Below, one piece after another: positions 24,507 to 31,957 of a DNA stretch of 44,974 nt. The notes under the pieces were generated by a model that was not told the DNA's origin, searched no databases, and saw nothing but the letters and a program-made list of their open reading frames with translations. This DNA comes from Nitrospira sp. GTDB taxonomy: Bacteria; Nitrospirota; Nitrospiria; Nitrospirales; Nitrospiraceae. A program made the position numbers and the translations under genes. The stretch is from NCBI GenBank assembly GCA_018242665.1, contig JAFEBL010000030.1, forward strand, positions 1 to 44,974. The letters are read 5' to 3'. Position 1 is the first letter of the stretch. Each line of letters begins with the position of its first letter.

Positions 24507-25424
24507 ATGGGTAAATTGCTCGTAGTGGGATCTGTGGCGCTGGATACCGTGAAGACGCCCTTCGGTGAGGTGACCGAGGTCCTGGGTGGCTCGGCCACCT
24601 ACTTTTCGACTGCCGCCAGCTATTTCACGTCGGTTGACCTCATCGCGGTCGTCGGCGAGGATTTCCCCGAACAGCACGTCGCGTTTCTCAAGAGCCGAAA
24701 GATTGATCTGACGGGTCTGGAACGCCGACCCGGCGCGACCTTCCGGTGGAAAGGCGCCTACTCGCATCAGCTCAACGAAGCGCAGACGCTCGATACCAAA
24801 TTGAACGTCTTTGAAACCTTTCGTCCGAAGATCCCCGCCCAATATAGTTCGCCGGATGTGCTGTTTCTGGGAAACATCGACCCCAATTTACAGCTCGATG
24901 TGTTGCAGCAGGTGAAACGTCCCGCGCTCGTCGCCTGTGACACGATGAACTTTTGGATCAACGGCAAGCGGGATGCGTTGTGGAATGTGCTGCAGCATAT
25001 CGACATTCTCATCATCAACGACGGTGAGGCGCGTGCCTTGGGGGAAGACACCAATCTGGTCAAGGTCGCGAAGAAGATCCTCGCGCGAGGGCCGAAACAT
25101 CTGATCGTCAAGCGCGGCGAGTATGGTGTGTTGATGTTCAACGACAAGCAGATGTTCGGCGCGCCCGCGTTTCCGCTGGACGATGTGCGCGACCCGACCG
25201 GCGCCGGCGATACCTTTGCGGGTGGATTTCTCGGGTATCTGGCGGCGACTGGAAATCGTTCGTTCGAAGCGATGCGGCAGGCGATCATTTTCGGAAGCGT
25301 CATGGCCTCGTTTACCGTAGAAGCCTTTAGCCTTGACCGATTGAGGATCCTAGATTACAAAGAGATTGAGGCGCGGTTCAAAGAATTCAAGCGTCTCACT
25401 CATTTTGAGGATATCGGGGCATGA
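24507..25424 (+). CDS. PfkB-family carbohydrate/nucleoside kinase
   Basis: 305 residues, cytoplasmic. The PfkB signature is complete: GGSATYFSTAAS near 30, a middle DILIINDGEARALGED, and the catalytic DPTGAGDTFAGGFLGYL near 227-243 with the base Asp. Such kinases phosphorylate sugars or nucleosides with ATP. The substrate is not readable from sequence. Placement directly behind MTA phosphorylase suggests a product-salvage role, for example on ribose or nucleoside products, but this is inference from context; MtnK-type methylthioribose kinases belong to a different fold. It overlaps the next gene by 4 nt. Confidence 0.9.
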   Translation: MGKLLVVGSVALDTVKTPFGEVTEVLGGSATYFSTAASYFTSVDLIAVVGEDFPEQHVAFLKSRKIDLTGLERRPGATFRWKGAYSHQLNEAQTLDTKLNVFETFRPKIPAQYSSPDVLFLGNIDPNLQLDVLQQVKRPALVACDTMNFWINGKRDALWNVLQHIDILIINDGEARALGEDTNLVKVAKKILARGPKHLIVKRGEYGVLMFNDKQMFGAPAFPLDDVRDPTGAGDTFAGGFLGYLAATGNRSFEAMRQAIIFGSVMASFTVEAFSLDRLRILDYKEIEARFKEFKRLTHFEDIGA

Positions 25425-26122
25425 ACGAGACTGATCGGGATCCAACATCGCTGATGCACAGGACCGATCGCTCGTGGAGTCTGTGCTGGATCCTTGTCTT
25501 GCTCGCGAGCGTGGCGGCGAGCGGGTGCGCCAACGAAGAGAATCTGCGCAAGTCGAAGGGGTTCTACCAGGAAGGCGTGGCCCGGCTGACGTCAGACCAA
25601 CAGCAGGCCTACGTCTCTTTTCAAAAGGCCGTGAAACTGAACCCCGATAACAAGGAAGCCCATTACGGCTTGGGACATATCTACGCATCGCAAGGGCGGT
25701 TGAAGCCGGCCGAAGAATCGTTCCGCGAGGCGATACGCATCGACGGAGATTACGCCGAAGCCAACACCTATCTAGGGCAGGTGCTGGCCAGTCAGGACCG
25801 GTGGAAGGAGGCTATCGCCGCCTACCGTCAGGCGCTCAGCAACCCTCTCTATCCCACACCCGACTTGGCGCGGTTTCACCTCGGGAAGGCCTTGATGCAT
25901 GAGGGGGATCTGCAGGGGGCCATGGAGGTATTGGAAGACGCGGCGACGGTGACACCGCCCAATGTGCCGCCCGCCATGCTGCAATTGGAACTGGCGCGTG
26001 TGTATCACAAGTTGGGGTTCGATGTGCGGGCGCGTGACGCCCTCTCGAAGGTCTCAACCTTGGATAAGGGCGGCGAGCAAGCGGCGGCCGCGCAGGAACT
26101 CCTCGGTAAGCTCAAACCATAG
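25421..26122 (+). CDS. TPR lipoprotein, PilF/PilW-like
   Basis: 233 residues. The lipobox AASGC places a lipidated Cys at about 37, after an unusually long hydrophilic N-terminus. Tetratricopeptide units follow: YVSFQKAVKLNPDNKEAHYG, PAEESFREAIRIDGDYAEAN, WKEAIAAYRQALSNP, and further helices to residue 233. PilF/PilW is the outer-membrane pilotin that places the type IV pilus secretin, and in several proteobacteria its gene sits directly before rodZ, as here. That supports the assignment, but no pilus genes lie in the window. Starts within the PfkB stop (ATGA). Confidence 0.75.
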   Translation: MNETDRDPTSLMHRTDRSWSLCWILVLLASVAASGCANEENLRKSKGFYQEGVARLTSDQQQAYVSFQKAVKLNPDNKEAHYGLGHIYASQGRLKPAEESFREAIRIDGDYAEANTYLGQVLASQDRWKEAIAAYRQALSNPLYPTPDLARFHLGKALMHEGDLQGAMEVLEDAATVTPPNVPPAMLQLELARVYHKLGFDVRARDALSKVSTLDKGGEQAAAAQELLGKLKP

Positions 26123-26131
26123 GCGGACATC

Positions 26132-27079
26132 ATGGAATCAGTGGGTGAATTTTTTCGGCAGGTGCGCGAAACAAAAGGTCTGACCGTGGACGAGGTCGCC
26201 TCGAAGACCCGTATCCGCACGGATTTCGTCAAAGCGCTCGAAGAGGGAAATTTCGCGAAGTTGCCGGACCAGGTGTTTGCCCGCGGCTTTGTCCGATCCT
26301 ACGCACGGTCGCTGGGGTTGGATGAAGAGGATGCCATTCACCGCTTCGCACAATCCGCCGGCGCATTTTACGATAAGCAGGGAGAGCGCGAACGGTTGCG
26401 GCAACGTCAGGTGGAAGAAGAGCGCCGCCGCAAAGCGAACCGGAAAGCGGTGGGCATCGCCATCACCGTGGCGATCGCCACGCTGGTCTTTTTGTTGAGC
26501 CGCGAACAGTCGGCCACGTTGATGCGCAGAACCGCGTCTGACGTGCCGCCACCGAGCAAGAAAAGTGCGCCGTTCGCCAAAGATGCGCGTGAGTCCGCGG
26601 CCCGCCCGGCCATGGAACTTCCTCCGCCCATTGTTCCTGCTGCGAAGCCTGAGCCGACACCCGTTGCTCCTGCCGCAAAACCTGCGCAAGACAGGGTGGC
26701 AGTGCCGCCGGTTGCGCCTCCTGCTCCCATCGCTCGCGTGCCGGTCCCCACTGAGCCAGTGGCGGCTCAGCCCGCCGCGTCCATGGGGGCCGATGGACCT
26801 CTGGCCGGGTTGTCGGTTGATGGTCCCGTCGGAGCCGATGGTCCGTTGGTGCTCGATCTCGATGCGACGGAACTGAGTTGGGTCGTGGTGCAAGTGGATT
26901 CCGGTAGCCCTCAGGAAGCGTTGCTGCGCCCCGGGCAACGGGCGCAGTGGAAGGCCCAGGATCAATTCACCGTTACCCTTGGGAATGCGGGCGGAGTCCG
27001 CGCCGAGTTGAACGGAAAGCCGCAAAAGCCGTTTGGTCCAAGTGGAAAGGTTGTTCGCGATGTCGTAATCAAGCGGTAA
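26132..27079 (+). CDS. rodZ: RodZ-like cytoskeletal HTH membrane protein
   Basis: Inner-membrane protein that links MreB to the rod-shape machinery. 315 residues. An Xre-type helix-turn-helix is at about 5-70 (FFRQVRETKGLTVDEVASKT, FVKALEEGNFAKLPDQVFAR), a basic juxtamembrane segment at about 85-108, one membrane helix at about 110-127 (VGIAITVAIATLVFLLS), a Pro/Ala-rich periplasmic linker (about 135-240) and a C-terminal DUF4115 domain (about 245-315, ATELSWVVVQVDSGSPQEAL...). Domain order and size match RodZ. Last gene of the mutL operon. Confidence 0.9.
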   Translation: MESVGEFFRQVRETKGLTVDEVASKTRIRTDFVKALEEGNFAKLPDQVFARGFVRSYARSLGLDEEDAIHRFAQSAGAFYDKQGERERLRQRQVEEERRRKANRKAVGIAITVAIATLVFLLSREQSATLMRRTASDVPPPSKKSAPFAKDARESAARPAMELPPPIVPAAKPEPTPVAPAAKPAQDRVAVPPVAPPAPIARVPVPTEPVAAQPAASMGADGPLAGLSVDGPVGADGPLVLDLDATELSWVVVQVDSGSPQEALLRPGQRAQWKAQDQFTVTLGNAGGVRAELNGKPQKPFGPSGKVVRDVVIKR

Positions 27080-27088
27080 TCAGGCCAG

Positions 27089-27128
27089 GCGGGGCCAGGG
27101 GCTTTGCCGGCCGCCGCGTTGGCCCCGC
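27089..27128 (+). terminator. GC-rich hairpin after rodZ (weak or Rho-assisted terminator)
   Basis: GCGGGGCCA (27089-27097) and TGGCCCCGC (27120-27128) form a perfect 9-bp stem around a 22-nt GC-rich loop, 10 nt after the rodZ stop. No T-tract follows, so it may stabilise the mRNA 3' end rather than terminate. Confidence 0.5.
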
Positions 27129-27220
27129 GAGATGGTGCTTCCTCCGCCGGTACTTCTTCCTTCGTCTCTCTTGTTGTTCACTTCCCGCGCAATTGACGAT
27201 CCAACCTTCTCGAACGCACA

Positions 27221-27241
27221 CCTCGCCGCTCTGAGGCGAGG
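27221..27241. repeat. Short hairpin in the rodZ-cytochrome gap
   Basis: CCTCGCC (27221-27227), loop GCTCTGA, GGCGAGG (27235-27241): a 7-bp perfect stem with a 7-nt loop. No T-tract. Function unknown. Confidence 0.4.
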
Positions 27242-27419
27242 AGGAGAGGCTGGGGCACAAAGGTGTCACGGCACGGATGCGGCGAGATACGTGTTTGCGC
27301 ATAGAGTCGTCAAAACTGCAGGAATTCGCGCATCGTCAGGCTCTCCTGGCCTTGGCATGCTGTTTGAGTCTCTCTGTTGTGGGCATGGGCGAAACGGGAG
27401 GGCTGGCGCAGCCTTCGGC

Positions 27420-27449
27420 TTGACAAGACTGAAAACCCGTTGCTATAGT
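27420..27449 (+). promoter_or_regulatory. Strong sigma70 promoter of the cytochrome c gene
   Basis: A perfect TTGACA (27420-27425), 18-nt spacer, TATAGT (27444-27449). Expected start near 27456, leaving a leader of about 95 nt before ATG 27551 with an AAGGAGGAG ribosome site. With the perfect terminator downstream, this makes the cytochrome gene an isolated, probably highly expressed unit. Confidence 0.88.
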
Positions 27450-27550
27450 TCGCCTGCTTTATCGGCCTTGTCATCTGTTTTCTGTCCATGCTGCTTCGGA
27501 CCAGAGAGTCATTGTTCACGCGGTGGGTTCAACACAAAGGAGGAGTTCTG

Positions 27551-28003
27551 ATGGGGTATTTTTCTAAGTTCGTTGGAGTGTGTGCAGCCGTCACCTTGTT
27601 GTCTGTGGCGGTGGTGGGCGCAGAAGAAAAGGATCCGCTGAAGCCCCGTGTTGCGCCGGATCAGATGGCGGACGCGAAGGCGATGAAGAACCCGGTTGCT
27701 TCGACCCCCGAGAGCATTGCCAAGGGTAAGGCACTGTATGAGGGCAAGGGCACCTGCTTCAATTGCCACGGTAAAGAGGGCAAGGGCGATGGCCCTGCCG
27801 GCGCGATCCTCAATCCGAGCCCGCGTAACTTCACCAATTGCAAGTTCCACAAGAAGCGGAAAGACGGCGAGCTGTTCTGGGTAATCAAGAACGGCAGCCC
27901 GGGCACCGGCATGGTTTCGTTGGTCCCTGCGGCAATCACCGAAGAAGAAGCCTGGACGATCATCAACTACGAGCGCAGCTTCTGCAAGGGCGGCGACGAG
28001 TAG
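27551..28003 (+). CDS. Small periplasmic class I cytochrome c
   Basis: 150 residues. ATG 27551 is preceded by AAGGAGGAG. A signal peptide (about 1-24, ending VVGA-EEK) is followed by a single-haem domain: CFNCH at 69-73 binds haem and a Met in GTGMVSLVP (M121) is the likely distal ligand. Two further Cys (about 97 and 146, TNCKF and SFCKGG) could form a disulfide. It would act as a soluble electron carrier in the periplasm; in nitrite oxidisers such proteins pass electrons from the oxidoreductase to the terminal oxidase, but the partner is not shown here. Monocistronic: strong promoter before, strong terminator after. Confidence 0.93.
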   Translation: MGYFSKFVGVCAAVTLLSVAVVGAEEKDPLKPRVAPDQMADAKAMKNPVASTPESIAKGKALYEGKGTCFNCHGKEGKGDGPAGAILNPSPRNFTNCKFHKKRKDGELFWVIKNGSPGTGMVSLVPAAITEEEAWTIINYERSFCKGGDE

Positions 28004-28035
28004 TTTCGAGTTTCAGCCGGACGGCTGGAGTCGAA

Positions 28036-28073
28036 GGGGCGGCGGGGATATCCTCGCCGCCCCTTTTCTTTTT
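28036..28073 (+). terminator. Strong Rho-independent terminator after cytochrome c
   Basis: A 12-bp stem (28036-28047 with 28052-28063, one G-T pair), loop ATAT, followed by TTTTCTTTTT (28064-28073). It is the most stable hairpin in the window. Confidence 0.95.
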
Positions 28074-28142
28074 GCCAAGGAGGGTGGCGAGGCTGTGTTG
28101 AGAGACCTGCATCGCGGTCGAGGGGCGGCGACGAATGCTGTC

Positions 28143-28193
28143 GCGGTGTACACCACCGCAGGACGTTGTCGCTCTCGCCGTAACGGCAAGAGC
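28143..28193 (-). terminator. Two hairpins downstream of the pseudo-caspase gene
   Basis: GCTCTCGCCG/CGGCAAGAGC (28171-28180 with 28184-28193, one mismatch) and GCGGTG/CACCGC (28143-28148 with 28154-28159) lie just past the minus-strand stop at 28208. Neither has a T-tract on the minus strand, so termination is only possible, perhaps Rho-assisted. Confidence 0.4.
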
Positions 28194-28207
28194 GTATCTT
28201 GGCATGA

Positions 28208-30070
28208 TTAGTCGGCCAGCGGTATGACGGGTGGTTTCGTGAGCACCACATCGGGATCTTTGCCCGCAGTTTTTGGAGCGGGCAGAATTTGCGGCTGTTG
28301 TTCCTGCTTGAAGGTGCTGCGGGCTGCGGCTGGGACCTTCCGATTGATATAGGCCGTCACCTCGCTGATGGTGACCTCGCCATTCCGATTGAGATCGGCT
28401 TCACCGCGAAGCCCTCGTAGTAGGTAATAGGTGAACAATCCGTGATGCAGAGCATCTGACTCCAAACTCTTGCCAAATCCCGTGGTCGCGAGCAGGTGCA
28501 AGATCGAACCCGATGTCCCGGTCCATGTTGGCGGGGACACCTTCCCTCGTCCTTCCGCCCCGTTCTTCAGCACCGTCCCGTCAAAGACGAACAAGACTTG
28601 TTTGGCTTTGAGCCGTCCGAGTGCCGCTTCCAATTCCTTCAAGGGATAGAGTCGTGTCGGCGACCCCGGCGAGCCGTCGTAGGGAATCAGAAAGGTCTCC
28701 CCTGACGAGTTCACCAGCGCCTGCCCCGCAAAATAGATCACAACCAGCGAGTCTTTGGTCGTTTTGGCCGGAAGCCAATCGAGCAACGCCTCTTCAATAT
28801 CGGGACGGAGGGCGCTCCAGTCCCGTAGCAAGCGGACGTTGTTTTGCGGAAGCCCGCCAAGGGTTTGAAAATAGGCGGCGACCGTTTCGGCATCGAGCGA
28901 CGCGTACTTTCGTGCCGCGATCTCCTGCTCCCGATAGCTGCTCAGCCCGATGGCGAGGAGATAGTCGCCGGGGCGTTGCGTCCCCGTGGTGATGGCCGGG
29001 ATGTGATCGACATCCTCAAGTTGGGCAGCCGTCGGCGGGAAGGAAATTGGGAGCGTTTGTGGCGGAGCCGCCGGTTGGCCGGAGTCGGTAAGGAGGGCCA
29101 CTTGAAACTCTCCCTGTGGAAGCGCCACCGATTGGGGTACGGTCGCGATGAATTCCAGCGATTTCGATCCGCCCGGTGCGAGGGGACCGGTTGCCAGGGT
29201 CGTGGCCGGAAATTGCGTAAGCAGCTGCTGCGGCCCCGTCAGCCGAACGCGGCTGTCCTGCATCGGTTGCGCCCCGGTATTGACGACGTCGACCCGCACC
29301 CGTATCCGTTCGCCGCTTTCAAGCAGCAGGTTGCCGTTTTCATCCAATAGTGTGGCTTTGAATGAGAGGGAGGGCGGTGCAGCCGGGATCGACCCCGCCG
29401 GCGGAGACATCACCGCGGCATTTGAGGCGGAAGCATTTGGTGCGGGAGCGCCTGCGGCGGTGGATGGTTGCGTGCCGGGAGCCAGCAGCGCTCGGGACTC
29501 CTGCATAAACTGGGATGCCAGCAGGGTCGATGTGTCTTGCAGGAAGGGGTCCACGACATAGTCGCAGCGCCGCTGGGTCAATTCCAACTGCAACCGCTCT
29601 TTTCTGGTGATCTGCAGGGGACGTTCAGCCAAGGGCGCGCCGGCCGCGTCGAAGAATTCCGTCAACACATCCAAACTGAGTTCCGCGGGGGCTCGATCAT
29701 AGAGCGCGTCGGTCTGGATCTTGAATCGAGGATCCAACATGCGCAGACGGATGGTCACATCCGGTTTCGAAGCGGCGACAGCACTTCCCGGCAGCACGAC
29801 AGTACGAAATGTTTGGTGGGCGGCTTGGATCAGCGTGTCTTCCAGGGTGGGGCCTAGGGCGAGCGGAAGGAGGCGTCCGCAATTATCGAGATATTCCGTT
29901 CGGGCGTTGGACAAGGACGGGTCGATCTCGATGTGCGCGGTCAGGGGAATCGGCGGGCCGAGATCCGGAAGCGCCTGACGTGAAAAGCGTGATTTGACGG
30001 TGTCGCACCCGCCAAAGGCCAGCAGCTGAACGAGCACGATTCCCAGAGCACTTGCGCGAGAGATCTTCAA
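28208..30070 (-). CDS. Lipoprotein with inactive caspase-fold domain and EF-hand
   Basis: 620 residues from TTG 30070. The lipobox AFGGC gives Cys 22. An N-terminal domain (about 40-190) is of unknown type, with an Ala/Pro linker (about 200-235) and an Ig/CARDB-like beta domain (about 240-345: VRVDVVNTGAQPMQDSRV). A caspase/peptidase C14 domain covers about 365-580: it keeps GDYLLAIGLSSY, the DAETVAAYFQTLGG segment and HHGLFTYYLLRGLRGEADLN. The catalytic His of the usual YxSGHG is Gln (YFAGQ, Q450), and the Cys of DACxSG is Thr (FDGT, T499). Both catalytic residues are therefore lost. ADLNRNGEVTISE (about 558-570) is an EF-hand calcium site. Likely a binding or scaffold protein at a membrane face. 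The longer ATG frame (30130) is possible but lacks a ribosome site. Confidence 0.88.
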   Translation of the reverse strand: MKISRASALGIVLVQLLAFGGCDTVKSRFSRQALPDLGPPIPLTAHIEIDPSLSNARTEYLDNCGRLLPLALGPTLEDTLIQAAHQTFRTVVLPGSAVAASKPDVTIRLRMLDPRFKIQTDALYDRAPAELSLDVLTEFFDAAGAPLAERPLQITRKERLQLELTQRRCDYVVDPFLQDTSTLLASQFMQESRALLAPGTQPSTAAGAPAPNASASNAAVMSPPAGSIPAAPPSLSFKATLLDENGNLLLESGERIRVRVDVVNTGAQPMQDSRVRLTGPQQLLTQFPATTLATGPLAPGGSKSLEFIATVPQSVALPQGEFQVALLTDSGQPAAPPQTLPISFPPTAAQLEDVDHIPAITTGTQRPGDYLLAIGLSSYREQEIAARKYASLDAETVAAYFQTLGGLPQNNVRLLRDWSALRPDIEEALLDWLPAKTTKDSLVVIYFAGQALVNSSGETFLIPYDGSPGSPTRLYPLKELEAALGRLKAKQVLFVFDGTVLKNGAEGRGKVSPPTWTGTSGSILHLLATTGFGKSLESDALHHGLFTYYLLRGLRGEADLNRNGEVTISEVTAYINRKVPAAARSTFKQEQQPQILPAPKTAGKDPDVVLTKPPVIPLAD

Positions 30071-30077
30071 GCCGGGG

Positions 30078-30085
30078 CCTCCTCC
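30078..30085 (-). promoter_or_regulatory. Shine-Dalgarno selecting a TTG start
   Basis: GGAGGAGG (minus strand, 30085-30078) lies 7 nt before TTG 30070, whereas no ribosome site precedes the upstream ATG at 30130. The TTG start also puts the lipobox Cys at residue 22, a normal signal length. Confidence 0.75.
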
Positions 30086-30106
30086 AGGGCAGATGGCAAA
30101 GGGGAA

Positions 30107-30135
30107 ACCGTACAGGAATGAAGAGGGCATTGCAA
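30107..30135 (-). promoter_or_regulatory. Candidate promoter of the pseudo-caspase gene
   Basis: TTGCAA (30135-30130) and TACGGT (30112-30107), 17-nt spacer, minus strand. Weak match; the predicted start near 30100 would give a 30-nt leader before TTG 30070 and would exclude the ATG at 30130. Confidence 0.35.
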
Positions 30136-30151
30136 CCGAGCGCCATGCGGC

Positions 30152-30180
30152 TTGCGGCCCTCACGTGGCTCGTTTATCCT
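30152..30180 (+). promoter_or_regulatory. Candidate promoter of the carbamoyltransferase gene
   Basis: TTGCGG (30152-30157) and TATCCT (30175-30180) with a 17-nt spacer, leading to a start about 37 nt before ATG 30224. Moderate match, divergent from the pseudo-caspase promoter. Confidence 0.4.
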
Positions 30181-30223
30181 ACCGCCGCGCGTTGTCCTTG
30201 CGCAGGAAGGACCGTTTCAGTCC

Positions 30224-31957
30224 ATGGTCGTGCTGGGCCTGTCGAACATGAGAGATGCCGCCGCCGCGCTCGTCTGCGACGGGCGGATCGTGGCGGCCGC
30301 GGAGGAGGAACGGTTCGTCCGGCAGAAGCATGTGACGGCACTGCCGGTTGAAGCGATTCGGTATTGCCTGCGGGAAGGGGGGGTGGCGCTTCGCGACGTC
30401 GAGGCGATTGCCGTGCCCTGGAAATATTGGCAGATCGGTCGGCGGGTTCGACTCGCCGTGACGGCCATGCTGCGTTCCACGCAACTCTTTCGCGTCAAAG
30501 GCACGCGATCGCTCGAGCGCGCCAGCCAGGAGTGGATGGAATTGTTTCGGCTTCGCGAGGAGCTGGCACGACGGGTTGAAGCGGGCGCGATCCGGCCGGT
30601 CTTCTTGGATCACCACCTCTGCCATGCGGCCAGTTCGTTTCTCGTGTCGTCCTTCGAACATTCCGCCATTCTGGTTGTCGACGGTGCATCTGAATCAGAT
30701 ACCACCTTGCTGGCGGCGGGGGCCGGTCGGCAGATCACCGTGCTTGATCGCACGCCGTTACCCCATTCGCTGGGGCAGTTCTATGCGGCAATGACCGCGT
30801 TTCTCGGTTTTCGTCCGGATCAGGATGAATACATCGTCATGGGGCTTGCCTCATCAGGTGAACCGGCGTTTGCGCCTGTCTTACGGCGAGAGATCCTGCG
30901 CCTGCTTCCTCAGGGGCGGTTTGAGTTGAACACCAGCCGGCTGGATTTTCATCTCGCGCGGGTCGGTGTGTTCGTGGCGGAATTCGTCGGCCTGTTCGGC
31001 GCTCCTCGACGGCCTGCTGACAGCATCACGCAGCGGCATCGAGACCTGGCGGCCAGCGCGCAAGTGGTGCTGGAAGACACGCTGTTGCATGTGGGGCGGC
31101 ATTTGCGGTCGCTGACGCGATCGGACTCGCTCTGCCTGGCTGGTGGCGTCGCGTATAACTGCGTGGCGAACAGTCGTCTTCGGGCCGAGTTGGGATTTCG
31201 CGAAGTCTATGTGCCGCCGGCAGCGGGAGATTCCGGCGCGGCGCTCGGGGCCGCCCTGTGGTGGTCGGTCAGACGCGGCCGGATGACGGGAAGGCCGGTG
31301 CTGCCCGATGCCTATCTGGGGCCGCACTTTGACGAGGCTGCCTGTCGAGCGGCGTTGCTGAATGCCGGACTCACTGCCCAGCGGCTGACAGATGGGCAAC
31401 GGTCTGAGCGGATTGCCGAGGAACTGGCGCTCGGCCGGTTGGTGTTCTGGTACCAGGGGCGGATGGAATGGGGACCGCGCGCGCTGGGGAATCGCAGCCT
31501 GCTGGCCGACCCCCGGCGGGAAGACATGCGCGAGTTGATCAATAGCAAGGTGAAATGCCGAGAGGCCTTTCGCCCCTTTGCCCCCTCGGTCCTGGCTGAG
31601 CGGGCGCAGGAGTTTTTCGATCTGCCGGCCCCTTCACCGTTTATGCAGTTCACGGTGCAGGTCAAGTCTTCAGCCAAAGGCCTCCTTCCCGCCGTGACGC
31701 ATGTTGATGGCACGGCCCGGGTGCACACGGTGACGCGTGAGGCCAATCCCCTGTTTTACGATCTGCTGGCCGCGTTCGGGCGGCGTACCGGTATTCCGGT
31801 TTTGCTGAACACGTCGTTCAATGTGCAGGAACCGATCGTCTGCAGTCCGGATGAAGCGGTGCAATGTTTTCTGCGTACCAGTGTGGAGTGGCTGGTGCTC
31901 GGGAACCTGCTGGTAGGCCGTCCGGCGGAACCCTCGCTGCGGAATCATGGCTGCTGA
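30224..31957 (+). CDS. NodU/CmcH-family O-carbamoyltransferase
   Basis: Transfers a carbamoyl group from carbamoyl phosphate to a hydroxyl, typically on a sugar or natural product. 577 residues. The N-terminal Kae1-like domain (VLGLSNMRDAAAALVCDGRI; AEEERFVRQKH; DHHLCHAASSFLVSSFEHS; VDGASESDTT) contains the metal-binding His residues. The middle LCLAGGVAYNCVANSRL and the C-terminal MEWGPRALGNRSLLADPR and LLNTSFNVQEPIVCSP are family hallmarks. ATG 30224 is the start consistent with the domain; upstream frame would precede the -10 box. The target is unknown, but a neighbouring GT-C-like membrane protein and a glycosyltransferase suggest a surface glycan. It overlaps the next gene by 11 nt. Confidence 0.93.
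   Translation: MVVLGLSNMRDAAAALVCDGRIVAAAEEERFVRQKHVTALPVEAIRYCLREGGVALRDVEAIAVPWKYWQIGRRVRLAVTAMLRSTQLFRVKGTRSLERASQEWMELFRLREELARRVEAGAIRPVFLDHHLCHAASSFLVSSFEHSAILVVDGASESDTTLLAAGAGRQITVLDRTPLPHSLGQFYAAMTAFLGFRPDQDEYIVMGLASSGEPAFAPVLRREILRLLPQGRFELNTSRLDFHLARVGVFVAEFVGLFGAPRRPADSITQRHRDLAASAQVVLEDTLLHVGRHLRSLTRSDSLCLAGGVAYNCVANSRLRAELGFREVYVPPAAGDSGAALGAALWWSVRRGRMTGRPVLPDAYLGPHFDEAACRAALLNAGLTAQRLTDGQRSERIAEELALGRLVFWYQGRMEWGPRALGNRSLLADPRREDMRELINSKVKCREAFRPFAPSVLAERAQEFFDLPAPSPFMQFTVQVKSSAKGLLPAVTHVDGTARVHTVTREANPLFYDLLAAFGRRTGIPVLLNTSFNVQEPIVCSPDEAVQCFLRTSVEWLVLGNLLVGRPAEPSLRNHGC

Larger units (their letters stand above)
27080..27419. other. Intergenic region after rodZ, no gene seen
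   Basis: About 470 bp separate rodZ from the cytochrome gene (27551). Apart from the two hairpins and the promoter listed separately, I see pyrimidine-rich stretches (about 27134-27185) and no plausible coding region: open frames here lack ribosome sites and family similarity. Possible home of a small RNA, unproven. Confidence 0.5.

Noticed and set aside
27132..27551. 139-codon frame before the cytochrome gene
   Set aside because: It runs across the sigma70 promoter, has no ribosome site and no family similarity.
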